Source: Macrostomum hystrix | Lineage: Eukaryota > Platyhelminthes > Macrostomidae | Reading direction: 5' to 3' | Length of the DNA: 64,000 nt | Assembly: GCA_950097015.1 (NCBI GenBank) | Contig: CATNEN010000026.1 | Span: 1,220,001-1,284,000 of the forward strand | Shown: positions 24,167 through 33,976 of the stretch, one piece after another | Layout: each line of letters begins with the position of its first letter | How positions within the stretch are numbered: position 1 is the first letter of the stretch | Program-made: the position numbers and the translations under genes | Notes under the pieces: model-generated | Databases searched by the model: none | What the model saw: only the letters and a program-made list of their open reading frames with translations | What the model was told of the DNA's origin: nothing

Positions 24167-26852
24167 GCCCGCAGTGTGCGAGAGAATAAATTTGATACGC
24201 TAGTAGTATGCCGACATCTCGTACATTTATGTCGACCACCAACTTCGAACAACCATTATTAGCTACCGACTCACGGATATCAATAAACTGGCTTGCGAGA
24301 CGTTTAGAGCTGCCACAAGGTACTCGTCCGTTGAACTGTCCTGATTTTCCGATCCTTTGTTTTCTGTGTTCGAAGAACAACTATTTAGTTTGATAAAATG
24401 CTTAATTATTGTCCCTTGCATATTGTTTGTCTTAATTATTATTCTTACGTATATTTTTCTATCGATGTGTTTTAACCGCTAGATTAAAGTTAATAAGCAA
24501 AGACAATTTGTTTTAAATATGCTTTTGCTGGAAGACAGCTACACATATGGTAAATTTGAGTCAACTAATATCGCCTTGTCCTTGCCTGTTAATATTCCGT
24601 AGCTCAGTTTTTCGTGAGAATCATATGATTAATTATAAATGTAAGCATTAACAAACGCTCAGTTTTTCAATTTTTCAAAACGGTTTAAGATTTACCAATA
24701 CTACCTTAAGGTATGATTATAAGTTGACGGTAAACGAATGTAATTGTCGAGCTATTTGCATACCTCTGGTAGGCAGTTTGTGTTATAGGGCAACGTTTCT
24801 TGCCAATAACAAGGACTACTCGATCAGTAGTTCCTCAGAGAACTACGCGTGTATTTAAAGGACGGAAGTTTGAAACAACTTAATTTACGATTGAGCCAAC
24901 CAAAAAGATCCGAACGCGACAGGACCAAAGTAAGGTTAATATATATTGTTTAACGAAGTGAAATACAGCGAACCAATAACGATCGATATAGCGAAGGAAT
25001 AAAATGATATCGTTTACATTGAAGCATGTACATGCACATGTACATTTAAAAAGTATTGTACGCAGAGAACAGAATACACAGTGCGCGAACACATAAGGAA
25101 AATAAAACTTTGACGCAGCCACCCCAAAACGTCACGCAGCGTGAAGCCAAAGCCTCACGCCACCAAAAGTTTAATTTTGTTATAAGTTTTTTCGGTTATT
25201 TAACTAAAGCTCGATTCAAATGCTCGTAATGCAAGCTGAATACAGTTATTTATAAGGGTTCTATTTATAGAAGTCCTTGGGCTGGGCGTTCGTAAACTGG
25301 AAATGAAGTCTGAGACAATATGTTGACAGACAAGTTAAATGAAGAGATTGGAATCTCAATCACGGATAAGTGGAATTAGATTGCGCACCAAATGACTTTG
25401 TATGAAATTTTAAAATGCTACATTTTAAAATGCCATTCATTACTATTGATGTTAGTAGAGTGTTAAGCCGACTTAATGCGTTACCATAGTTACTGGAACA
25501 CGTAGTATATGCAGGTCCAATAAGTGTAATACATTTTTTTAAAGCTGCGTATGCCGGTTTATTTACTGATTTGCCTTTTATTTGTTAAATGCCTTTGAAC
25601 ATAAGAAAAAAGTCTTAATATTCTTTGTTTGACTATTTTTCCTGTTGCTAAGTACGCTTCAACAATGTGTTGTGAGCTGCGTCTCACGTACAATGACCTT
25701 GCTCCGACCCCCGCGCCTCCCGAGTACTATTGTGAGAACGCTGCCCTGAGTTAGAAGCGAACAATCCATACAATAATAAACTACGCAGCCTGAGCTACAC
25801 TAATTGCCATGAGTGCAACGTTCGATCCCTCCCGGTAAGAAAAGCATTAACGAGTTATTTATTTATCCGTGCTCAAACCTTGTTCCTCTGCCCGACCTCT
25901 GCTGCTGTCAAAAGCTCATCATCATCATCCTTCTCCTCCAGAGTCTTCCCTCGAGTCTGCGAAGCGTCGGTACGCCTCCAGACCGTCATCCACCTCTCTC
26001 TGGGGCTGTCGAGTGGCTACCCGCTCTCTACCCGCTCTATCCCTCCTCTCCCGGCAAGCTTTGGGCGGTCCGTACCCGAACCCCTACTACCGCGTCGGCG
26101 AACTGCCGACGGTACCGATAAACTACAACAATTGATGCGCTGGGACACTGGGATTAAAAGCTCAAAATAAAGTGTAGATTTTTCCGAATTCTAAGTATCA
26201 ACTGCTAGGGGTGAGGTTTGCTTTAGAGATGAAGTTCAATTGTGTTTTGCGCCTACCATATTAGCGTTGCTCTCTCTTTTAGTTTTTTCTCTCCTTTCCC
26301 TCCAACTCCACCTAGTTAGCTCGTAGGCGCTTACTGGGTGGTGATTGGCTAGCCAGGGTTTTTTCCGACCTTGTGCGCTTGTGATTGGCTACGGCCAATT
26401 GGTAAGGCTGCTCTTCCTTCTCCCCATGTGTATTTATGCACAGGCCACGAGAAACTGGTTCTACAAGCGCACTTAAAAAACTAAACGGTTGTTCGAACAC
26501 TGTAAGAGCACTTGCTTCTACTAAATATATCTTACGAGTATAAGCTCATGCAAGCCAGGATTAGCTAATGTTAATGAAAACGTTTTAATATTCAGAATTT
26601 CCACATTTTTCCTACGGGTCTGGGTCTACTGTAGCTCTGTCATTGATAGCGCACTGCTAAAAATTATCTTAAAAATCTCAATAGAGACATTGTGGGTGGC
26701 ATTTTGCTTAGTACAAGTATTAAAGAATGCGAAATTTTGCAAGCGAAGTCACAAAACTTAAGGAGTTTAGCATGCTGGCTAACATTACTGTGCTTTTCAG
26801 TGTTCCTGTGGACTTTATTGCTTGCTTATAGCTGCGTACATTTTATATATTA
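24167..26852. other. Intergenic region, mostly AT-rich
   Basis: No confident gene. A possible tiny two-exon frame lies at 25810-26167: ATG then a GTAAGA donor at 25836, and a pyrimidine-rich CAG acceptor near 25940. Two competing frames stay open after the acceptor, and the protein-like one (ending in GELPTVPINYNN) does not match the phase of the first exon. I therefore do not call it. Confidence 0.4.
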
Positions 26853-27089
26853 CTAGCTTTTTTTGCCCGTTGTTTTTGGGGCAGAAATTTAAAGCAAAGC
26901 AGTAAGCAATTCACGTCTCTGTATTAACTTTATAGTGAAGGTCACCATTTATTTATTTACTGCATGAATGAAAAGTGAAGAGTTTGTTTAAGGGCGTTTT
27001 AAGTAAAAAATAAGTGAAAAGTTTGTCCAAACAGCCCCCTCTTGATTACTTCTTTAGAAACATGTCTCTTAGCCACTCCTCTATACAGT

Positions 27090-27134
27090 CAGTGGCAGAT
27101 CCAGGAATTTTGTTTTGGGGCGGTCTGTCAGGGG
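27090..27134 (-). mobile_element. Terminal fragment of a hAT-like MITE inside Helitron copy 1
   Basis: The 45-bp stretch beginning CAGTGGCAGATCCAGG is identical to one end of the complete MITE at 62538-62815 in the second Helitron. The rest was lost in the deletion that also removed the Helitron core. It shows that the MITE was already in this Helitron lineage before the two copies separated. Confidence 0.75.
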
Positions 27135-27208
27135 TTTGTTTGTCGTTTGTCATTCTTTGTCGCCGATGGGTTTCCAGTGCGAATGTCAATTTGCCTGATG
27201 TTGATGTG

Positions 27209-29236
27209 CTACCCATCCTCTCCGTCCCAGAAAATAAGCGGATACTGCAATGTATCATAGGCTTTGTGCAGCTCAGAAATCCTTTGCAATTGATTGCTTC
27301 GCAGCTGCAGAACAATGTCTCGCTTCTCAAATTCCTGCCCAACAATTTGAATTGCGACATCGTTAACAACTGGTGCGTTATATCTCCTCTCATGCTGGCC
27401 TGCAGGCCGTTTATCAGCACGAATGACTACTCTGTGCTCCTCTGTGTCCCGTGGCAACCTCTCCATGGCAGTTTTAAATTGACGAACATAATTATTTTTC
27501 TCGTGCAGGACTTCCTGTAACTCAAATACAATGTTGGCACGCACTCCTGGAGCGATTCTACATCGGCGCTCAACCTGCTCTTGATGATCTCCCATGAAGT
27601 AGATCTGCAGGAACTTTGGCTCCTCTCCAGGCAGTGGTAGCAATGATCCTATGTCATGGTACACCTGACCTTGGACTTTAAATGCAGGCATGAACCCTGG
27701 CTCACGGACAATACTTTTAGCTCCAAAAGAAGTCATTTGAAAGCAGCTGTTGTAGCACCGGATATTAGACAGAAAGTGCTCAGATTCTTCTGTCTCACCC
27801 AGCAACAGATGCCGAAGGCATGGTGGCAGGTTCTCGTTCAAAGGTTCAAGTATGACCTTTCCGTTGGAACAGCATATGCCTGGAGTTTCGTTGGCCCATC
27901 TTAATGCATGGCAGCGTGCGCATTTGACCGACATTCTCGCCATCGCAAGTTTAGGATGGACACCATAGACAACAGTGGGATCATAACTCAGAGCCGCATT
28001 CAGTGCCCAAGGACGTGGGCCAGCTGGCTGATCAGGTTCGTCAACGTTGGGGTTTGTTGGAGCCGGGGGTGGTCCAACAAATTGGAAGGTCTCAGCGCGT
28101 TCCCTATGTCGCTCTCGATCATCCTGCCGACGCACTTCAGCCTGGTTGGCTGTTTCATTGCGACGGGCCTCGGCAGTCCGGTCTCTGTTCTGTTCTTGGC
28201 GCTGCTGTGTTTGGACTGCAGTCTCATTGCGACGGGCCTCGGCAGTCCGGTCTCTGTCCAGTTCTTGGCGCTGCTGTGTCTGGACTGCAGTCTCATTGCG
28301 ATGGGCCTCGGCAGTCCGGTCTCTGTTCTGTTCTTGGCGCTGCTGTGTCTGGACTGCAGTCTCATTGCGACGGGCCTCGGCAGTCCGGTCTCTGTTCTGT
28401 TCTTGGCGCTGCTGTGTCTGGACTGCAGTCTCATTGCGACGGGCCTCGGCAGTCCGGTCTCTGTCCAGTTCTTGGCGCTGCTGTGTCTGGACTGCAGTCT
28501 CATTGCGACGGGCCTCGGCAGTCCGGTCTCTGTCCAGTTCTTGGCGCTGCTGTGTCTGGACTGCAGTCTCATTGCGATGGGCCTCGGCAGTCGGGTCTCT
28601 GTTCTGTTCTTGGCGCTGCTGTGTCTGGACTGCAGTCTCATTGCGACGGGCCTCGGCAGTCCGGTCTCTGTTCTGTTCTTGGCGCTGCTGTGTCTGGACT
28701 GCAGTCTCATTGCGACGGGCCTCGGCAGTCCGGTCTCTGTCCAGTTCTTGGCGCTGCTGTGTCTGGACTGCAGTCTCATTGCGATGGGCCTCGGCAGTCC
28801 GGTCTCTGTTCTGTTCTTGGCGCTGCTGTGTCTGGACTGCAGTCTCATTGCGACGGGCCTCGGCAGTCCGGTCTCTGTTCTGTTCTTGGCGCTGCTGTGT
28901 CTGGACTGCAGTCTCATTGCGACGGGCCTCGGCAGTTCGCTCTCTGTTAAGCTCTCGTCGCCTATCTACGTCTCTGCCGTGACTGGCTGTAGAACTTATT
29001 GCAGCTCCAGCACTGCTTCCACTGGTGCCTGATGTCTGTGCTCTTGTCCGAGGTCGAAGGTTATAAGGCTGGACTGGCTCAGCTTCATTTTCACTTGAAG
29101 CTGCTTGTGGCTGTGCTGAGGTGCTTGGTCTAGGTACTGCTGTTGTTGCGCCGTCTTCTACTGCATCGTTTGGCCTTGCTGTTGCTCGTCGAGCTGCTTT
29201 AGTCAAGCGACTTAAAAAACTTTTCTTAGGTGGCAT
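27209..29236 (-). pseudogene. Helitron Rep/helicase N-terminal fragment with 23-aa repeats
   Basis: An open frame of 675 codons starting MPPKKSFLSRLTKAARRATA. Residues about 95-375 are 11-12 copies of a 23-aa charged repeat (RNETAVQTQQRQEQNRDRTA plus EAR). Residues 430-675 are a Helitron N-terminal region: CARCHALRWANETPGICC zinc-binding cysteines, the LPPCLRHLL stretch, and RDIVLQLRSNQLQRISELHK followed by YDTLQYPLIFWDGEDG, a hallmark of Helitron proteins. The normal protein continues for over 1,000 residues with the HUH replication initiator and a PIF1-type helicase. Here it runs into unrelated sequence and a stop just after the hallmark, because an internal deletion joined this point to a hAT-like repeat. 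It cannot encode an active transposase. Confidence 0.85.
28140..28960. repeat. 69-bp coding tandem repeat in Helitron ORF
   Basis: About 11.5 copies of a 69-bp unit, identical but for a few positions (ARR/AHR, EQN/ELD alternation). The period is a multiple of three, so long open frames exist on both strands. The minus-strand frame is the genuine one because it is flanked by Helitron protein sequence. Confidence 0.95.
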
Positions 29237-29511
29237 CTGAAAGTTAGAAGTAGTCCGAATGACAGGGGACCTGTGTTGAAAAATCTTTCTCTTATCTTCA
29301 GTGGGAAAGGCTAAGCCTCTATTTTAGCAAAGCACTGTACGCCAGCCTCTCTCTTTCTTCTATCCCAGGCTGGCTGGAGAGAAATATCGACTGGAGAGAC
29401 AGTCTAGGGGTTTGGGCTGTGTACATTCACGGCTTGAAATACAATGTACAGTCTGGGGCTTCGGCGCCCGGGGAAGGGAGGGGGTGGCTGTAATAAAATT
29501 TGGCCCGCAGA

Positions 29512-29518
29512 GTGGCGG
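29512..29518. repeat. Left target-site duplication (GTGGCGG)
   Basis: Seven bases repeated at 60869-60875 and present once in the uninterrupted paralogous Helitron at about 61540. Zisupton/KDZ elements are reported to make 8-bp duplications; here 8 bp would carry one mismatch. Confidence 0.75.
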
Positions 29519-29555
29519 CAGTCTATGGCCGCGGGCTAGCCGGCCCCAGCTCATG
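29519..29555 (+). repeat. Left terminal inverted repeat of the giant element
   Basis: Pairs with 60832-60868 at 28 of 37 positions. The GGCTAGCC palindrome inside it recurs in the next 100 bp (29580-29625), and an ATGGTGAGGTGAGCTGGGCT-like segment is matched in direct orientation near 60790 at the other end. The subterminal regions therefore share motifs in both orientations, probable transposase-binding sites. Confidence 0.75.
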
Positions 29556-29723
29556 CGTTTATTATGCGCCTAGCCAGGGTGCCCTCATGGTGAGGTGAGC
29601 TGGGCTAGCCGATCGCAGCTCATGAGCCCAGCCCATGGGCCCAGGGTGCGCTCCTGGTGTGGGCCTCGGATATGGGATAGGAAGGTGACGGGGGGGAGGA
29701 GGAGGGGGAGAGGTTGCCCATGA

Positions 29724-29960
29724 GGGCGGATAGCTCAGTCAGTAAGGTGTCGGACTCTGGATCAGATGGTCCTGGGTTCGACTCCCGACCTAGTCTAGAA
29801 CTATTCGTGCAGCCCTTGGCAAGCTGCTTTGCCCTGATGTGCACACAGTCTACTCAGCTGCAGATGAGTACCGACATTTCGTCGGGTAATAATAATTCTG
29901 GCTGGCGTGGAATAAAGCAGTTCTGTGCGGCAATTCTGTGGGGTTCGGATGCTGCCGATA
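29724..29960 (+). repeat. tRNA-derived SINE near the left end of the giant element
   Basis: The head resembles a tRNA: A box TAGCTCAGTCAGTAAGG at 29731-29747 and B box GGTTCGACTCC at 29775-29785. The anticodon-loop region reads like CTG (Gln). The acceptor ends do not pair, so it is not a working tRNA. The body contains CTCAGCTGCAGATGAGTACC and TCGTCGGGTAATAATAATTC, typical of SINE bodies. Confidence 0.65.
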
Positions 29961-30000
29961 TGTTTGGAAAAATAAATTCTTTAAGAGTTTTCTTAATTTA

Positions 30001-30960
30001 AGAGTTTTTCAAAACATATAGGCTATCCTACTGTATGTGATTCCTTTGGTGCTTCGAATGTACTGTATAGTGCTGATATTGATGTAAATCAGCGTAAAAC
30101 CGCTTTTTTCTTACTCAGCCGGATTAAGAAATGAGTAGGCTTATATGATGTTCTTGTTGTTCTGCAAAACATATAATCATTAATTTAAATAAAAAATGAG
30201 TCGAACCAACGACCCGCAGTTATCAGGCTGACGTGCTACCAGTTTCACCACTTGACATTGCCCATATACAACGAAGAATTACTATTTATTAGTATATTCT
30301 TTCGTTCGAATACTTTTTCAGAGTTTTTCAAAACATATAGGCTATTCTACTGTATGTGATTCCTTTGGTGCTTCGAGTGTACTGTATAGTGCTGATATTG
30401 ATGTAAATCAGCGTAAAACCGCTTTTTTTCTTACTCAGCCGGATTAAGAAATGAGTAGGCTTATATGATGTTCTTGTTGTTCTGCAAAACATATAATCAT
30501 TAATTTAAATAAAAAATGAGTCGAACCAACGACCCGCAGTTGTCAGGCTGACGTGCTACCAGTTAAACCACTTGACATTGCCAGTTTACAACGAAGAATT
30601 ACTATTTATAAGTATATTCTTTCGTTCGAATACTTTTTCAGAGTTTTTCAAAACATATAGGCTATCCTACTGTATGTGATTCCTTTGGTGCTTCGAGTGT
30701 ACTGTATAGTGCTGATATTTATGTAAATCAGCGTAAAACCGCTTTTTTTCTTACTCAGCCAGATTAAGAAATGAGTAGGCTTATATGATGTTCTTGTTGT
30801 TCTGCAAAACATATAATCATTAATTTAAATAAAAAATGAGTCGAACCAACGACCCGCAGTTATCAGGCTGACGTGCTACCAGTTTCACCACATGACATTG
30901 GCCAAATACAACGAAGAATTACTATTTATTAGTATATATTCTTTCGTTCGAATACTTTTT
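30001..30960. repeat. Three tandem 320-bp units, each with a tRNA-like sequence
   Basis: Units start at 30001, 30320 and 30640 with AGAGTTTTTCAAAACATATA and differ at only a few positions. On the minus strand each unit contains a tRNA-like segment (30258-30191, 30578-30511, 30898-30831) with an A-box-like TGGTGAAACTGGTAGCACG, an anticodon-arm-like CCTGATAACTG, a B box GGTTCGACTC and then TTTTTT, a pol III terminator. Stem pairing of the T and acceptor arms is poor. The array lies 0.5 kb inside the left end of the giant element. Confidence 0.85.
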
Positions 30961-32928
30961 TGGCTGCAGGCTGCAGCTTGTGCTTTCTTATTTTAAGCAA
31001 TGGCCATCGTAGCGATCAAATTCGCAACGCAATATTAGCAACGCAAGCAAATATATCGCGAGCTAGCGAATCGCTCCATTATCTAACGACGGGTCCAGCA
31101 GGTCCCCAAATTTTATCTGCAAAGCTTCAAAAACCAAAAGGGTGAACGTCAATATTACAAATTTATTACAAACTCAGCAAAAGTCAAAATTATTAGCACC
31201 CGTAACGAAAGTCATCGATTTATCGTTGCACCAAACATTCTACTTATTTTTGTCATTGCATGTAATCCATAAAGTTTTAAATAAAGACCAGCAAGGCAAA
31301 AATCATTATTTTTAAAGCATAAAAGTAACTTAAAAGAAAGGTTGAAGCGAAAATAGTTCGCTAAAAGATTTTTTTAAACACATACTGCATAAAAACGGCA
31401 AAACAGCGTTTAAATTTTGTAGGGTACGAAGTGCAATGCCTCACACCAGTATCTAAATGTTTTACTTTGTTTAGAGTTACATAAAGTTTCCGGAACATTT
31501 AACCTTTTCGACAGAAATCAACATGATAAATAATCGACCAATTTATAAATCTAATTGATGCAAAGTCATTGCATTCTGTTGCAAAAGCAGTATAATCGCA
31601 CGAGTTCAACCTACTGAAACATCGATTTAGTTAATTCATCTACAAATATTATATATTTTTAATAAAAGTGTCTGAGCTTTCGTGTTCTGCTACAAAGTAG
31701 GGAAACCGTAAGAATTTCTGGTATATTAGGTCTTAATTTAATAATTCTCGAAAAACCAAGGTATTCCAAATAATTAGCTACGAAACACATTATTTTCCTT
31801 TCTTGAAGATCGGCTCGATATTACCCGCAACTTACGTATGTAAACCGTAACGTACTCGTAGCGTTTGAGTTTAAAAAAACAAAATCGTAATAAAGGTATA
31901 GGCTACTTAATACTGCTTTGAAAAAACAAATAATTATGTTCTTAGACATATACATAAAGAAGGCTCTGCAGATTTTTTTGGCGCGGTTTAAATAATTTCA
32001 GATGCATGTTCGTCGGAGTTGTCCGCCATGTTGTTTTTAGCTTTTTCAAATTTTTATTTTGAACTGAATTTTAATTAATTTAGTAATTTAATTTTCTCTT
32101 TGAATTCAACTGAAAGTGAAAGACAGGTAAATCGGGACAAAAAAGTACAAGATTGTACCAATTGCAATCATTCCACATTACTGTTACTTTTTCTAGATTA
32201 TTGCCACTTTGGTAGCTAATTTCGTTCTTCGTAAATCGTAATTAAGGTTAAAAACAAAAATATTTGTATTGTTTACTTCACTCTTCACTTAGTTTTGGAC
32301 AAATCAGAGTCATTTGCACAAGGTAATTAAAAACTCGATAAATGTCTAAACAATGTCAGTTGGAAAATAACATATGTCGCTATATGGCAAAATTACATGG
32401 TTAATATGATGTAATATAACACTCTAGATAGCTAGTATTGAATAGGAAATATTATCTGACTATCTTTGGCAGGTTAGAAACTAGTTAACTCGGCAGTAAA
32501 CCAGTACTATAGCTAGTGCCTATAAGCATTTACTCATATTTAGTTAACATTGAAGATGGGTTAATCCAAAATTTTGTTAGAGGTTGTGCCAGTGTGTATT
32601 AAATTAGAAACAGTTGTCCGACTATAATATTCACTTTTATTTATTAAGTTCTGCTGCTAGTTTCTTTGCATTTCTTGCTTAACAGTGTACCAAGCTCTGC
32701 AACTTTTTATGAAGCAACAGTCACTAATTTCATTTGGTCTTTAGACCTAGCCTCCTAGCCTACTTCCAGAGTCAAAAAGGTGGCTCTGTGTGCCAGAAAG
32801 AAATTATAAACAATGTAATAAGTGACATGCACCACCAATATAAGTAACTTTAACATTGAGTCAAGTAGGCTTTGGTAAATAGTAAATAAAGTAAATAGTT
32901 AATAGGGCAAGATCTCAAAAAAACTAAT
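30961..32928. other. AT-rich non-coding part of the giant element
   Basis: No gene or clear repeat seen. It lies between the tRNA-like array and the nested Merlin element, upstream of the KDZ transposase. Confidence 0.4.
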
Positions 32929-32936
32929 GCATACTC

Positions 32937-33370
32937 GGCAATGTTTTACTTCCGTTCGTTATATTATTTTTTCGTTTGAATTGACATGGCTTTGCCGTGA
33001 CTTGACACTTGGATCTATGTCTATGGCAAAATCTGGCAAATATGGGGGAACAGGAAGCTTAGGCACAGAAATTCTGCAGCTGAAGATTTTGTGAAGGCCA
33101 AGCTGCGTCAAATGCATGGCACGAATGCTGCTCTATTCGAAAGCCACCTCAAAGAATTCTTATGGCACTGTCTATACCCCAAGAATAGCTTCGGTGCCCT
33201 CCTCTACTGGATTAGGCACTTACCCGGTTTGAAAGAAGAAAGACTGACCAAGACTTTTCAGAACTGTCTGATCAAACTACAGACTTATTGTTACCGTTAA
33301 ACTTGTTTTTGTCGTTATCTGTCATTTGCAAATGAAAAAATAATATAACGAACGGAAGTAGAACATTGCC
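32937..33370 (+). mobile_element. Merlin-family DNA transposon, short internally deleted copy
   Basis: The ends are near-perfect inverted repeats of about 40 bp starting GGCAATGTTTTACTTCCGTT. They are flanked by a perfect 8-bp duplication GCATACTC (32929-32936 and 33371-33378). Merlin (IS1016-related) elements make 8-bp duplications and start with GG. The interior at 33091-33300 encodes the tail of a Merlin transposase (HGTNAALFESHLKEFLWHC, then FGALLYWIRHL), which confirms the family. The catalytic part is missing, so it depends on a full copy elsewhere. It is nested inside the giant element. Confidence 0.85.
33091..33300 (+). pseudogene. C-terminal remnant of a Merlin transposase
   Basis: The last ~69 residues match the end of IS1016/Merlin-type DDE transposases (QMHGTNAALFESHLKEFLW pattern). 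The DDE core is absent. It lies entirely inside the 434-bp Merlin copy. Confidence 0.7.
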
Positions 33371-33976
33371 GCATACTCTTTGCACATAAAGGCTTCTTTC
33401 CAGTGGACCTTGAACTTAAGATCAATATTTATATCGTAAATAGTGAAATTGAAATCTTGAAATCAATCACTTGAGAAGGTATTCGACTGAGATTAGTGGC
33501 AATCCATTGGAGGATTAGAGAAGTCCATGCTGGTATCAGTATCAGACAGGCTGATCATCTAGGCAGAATAGCTGCAGCTGGACACTGCAGCATGACAGTC
33601 TGGCCCTGGCAAAGCTGAGCAAACTGCCACCCCAAGTCTGCCAATCTTTGTCACATTCCATGGAGTCCATGGGTGGCAGTAATGTGTTAATTTGTGAGAG
33701 TGAGAAAAAGGGATTTGTGTGCAAATTTTTAAGTAAATGTTCAATTCTTTATATTCAAGCAAGTGTATAGAAATGACGCCCAAGTGCAGGTCAGCAATCT
33801 CCACAGACTGTAGTTACATGGCCACAATACTTGTGGGAATATATGTTGAATATAAGTGCTATGATTTCATTATAGAATATATAAAACTTTATAGTATTAA
33901 ATAGAAAACAGTTGTCTGTCTACAATATTAAATACTGTAAACCAATGATTATAAATTACTTTCTCATTTCCAGACA

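Larger units (their letters stand above)
26853..29518 (-). mobile_element. Helitron copy 1, 3' portion
   Basis: On the minus strand the element ends in CTAG at 26856-26853, preceded by the hairpin TGCCC...GGGCA about 10 bases upstream, the standard Helitron 3' terminus. The terminal ~280 bp match the end of the second Helitron at 62.77-63.05 kb. At the other side, 29518 and downward match the 5' region of that Helitron. The missing 5' part of this copy is at 60869-61055, 31 kb away; the two pieces are separated by the giant element. The copy is also internally deleted, since its coding frame stops early in the Rep region and no helicase remains. Confidence 0.85.

Noticed and set aside
25810-26167. 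Possible two-exon small gene
   Set aside because: Splice-like sites exist, but the more protein-like frame does not match the phase of the proposed first exon.
27908-29032. Plus-strand ORFs of 305-374 codons opposite the Helitron gene
   Set aside because: They are antisense shadows of the 69-bp repeats; the minus frame is flanked by true Helitron protein sequence.
29724-30898. Functional tRNA genes
   Set aside because: A and B boxes are present but the acceptor and T stems do not pair properly; they are tRNA-derived repeats.
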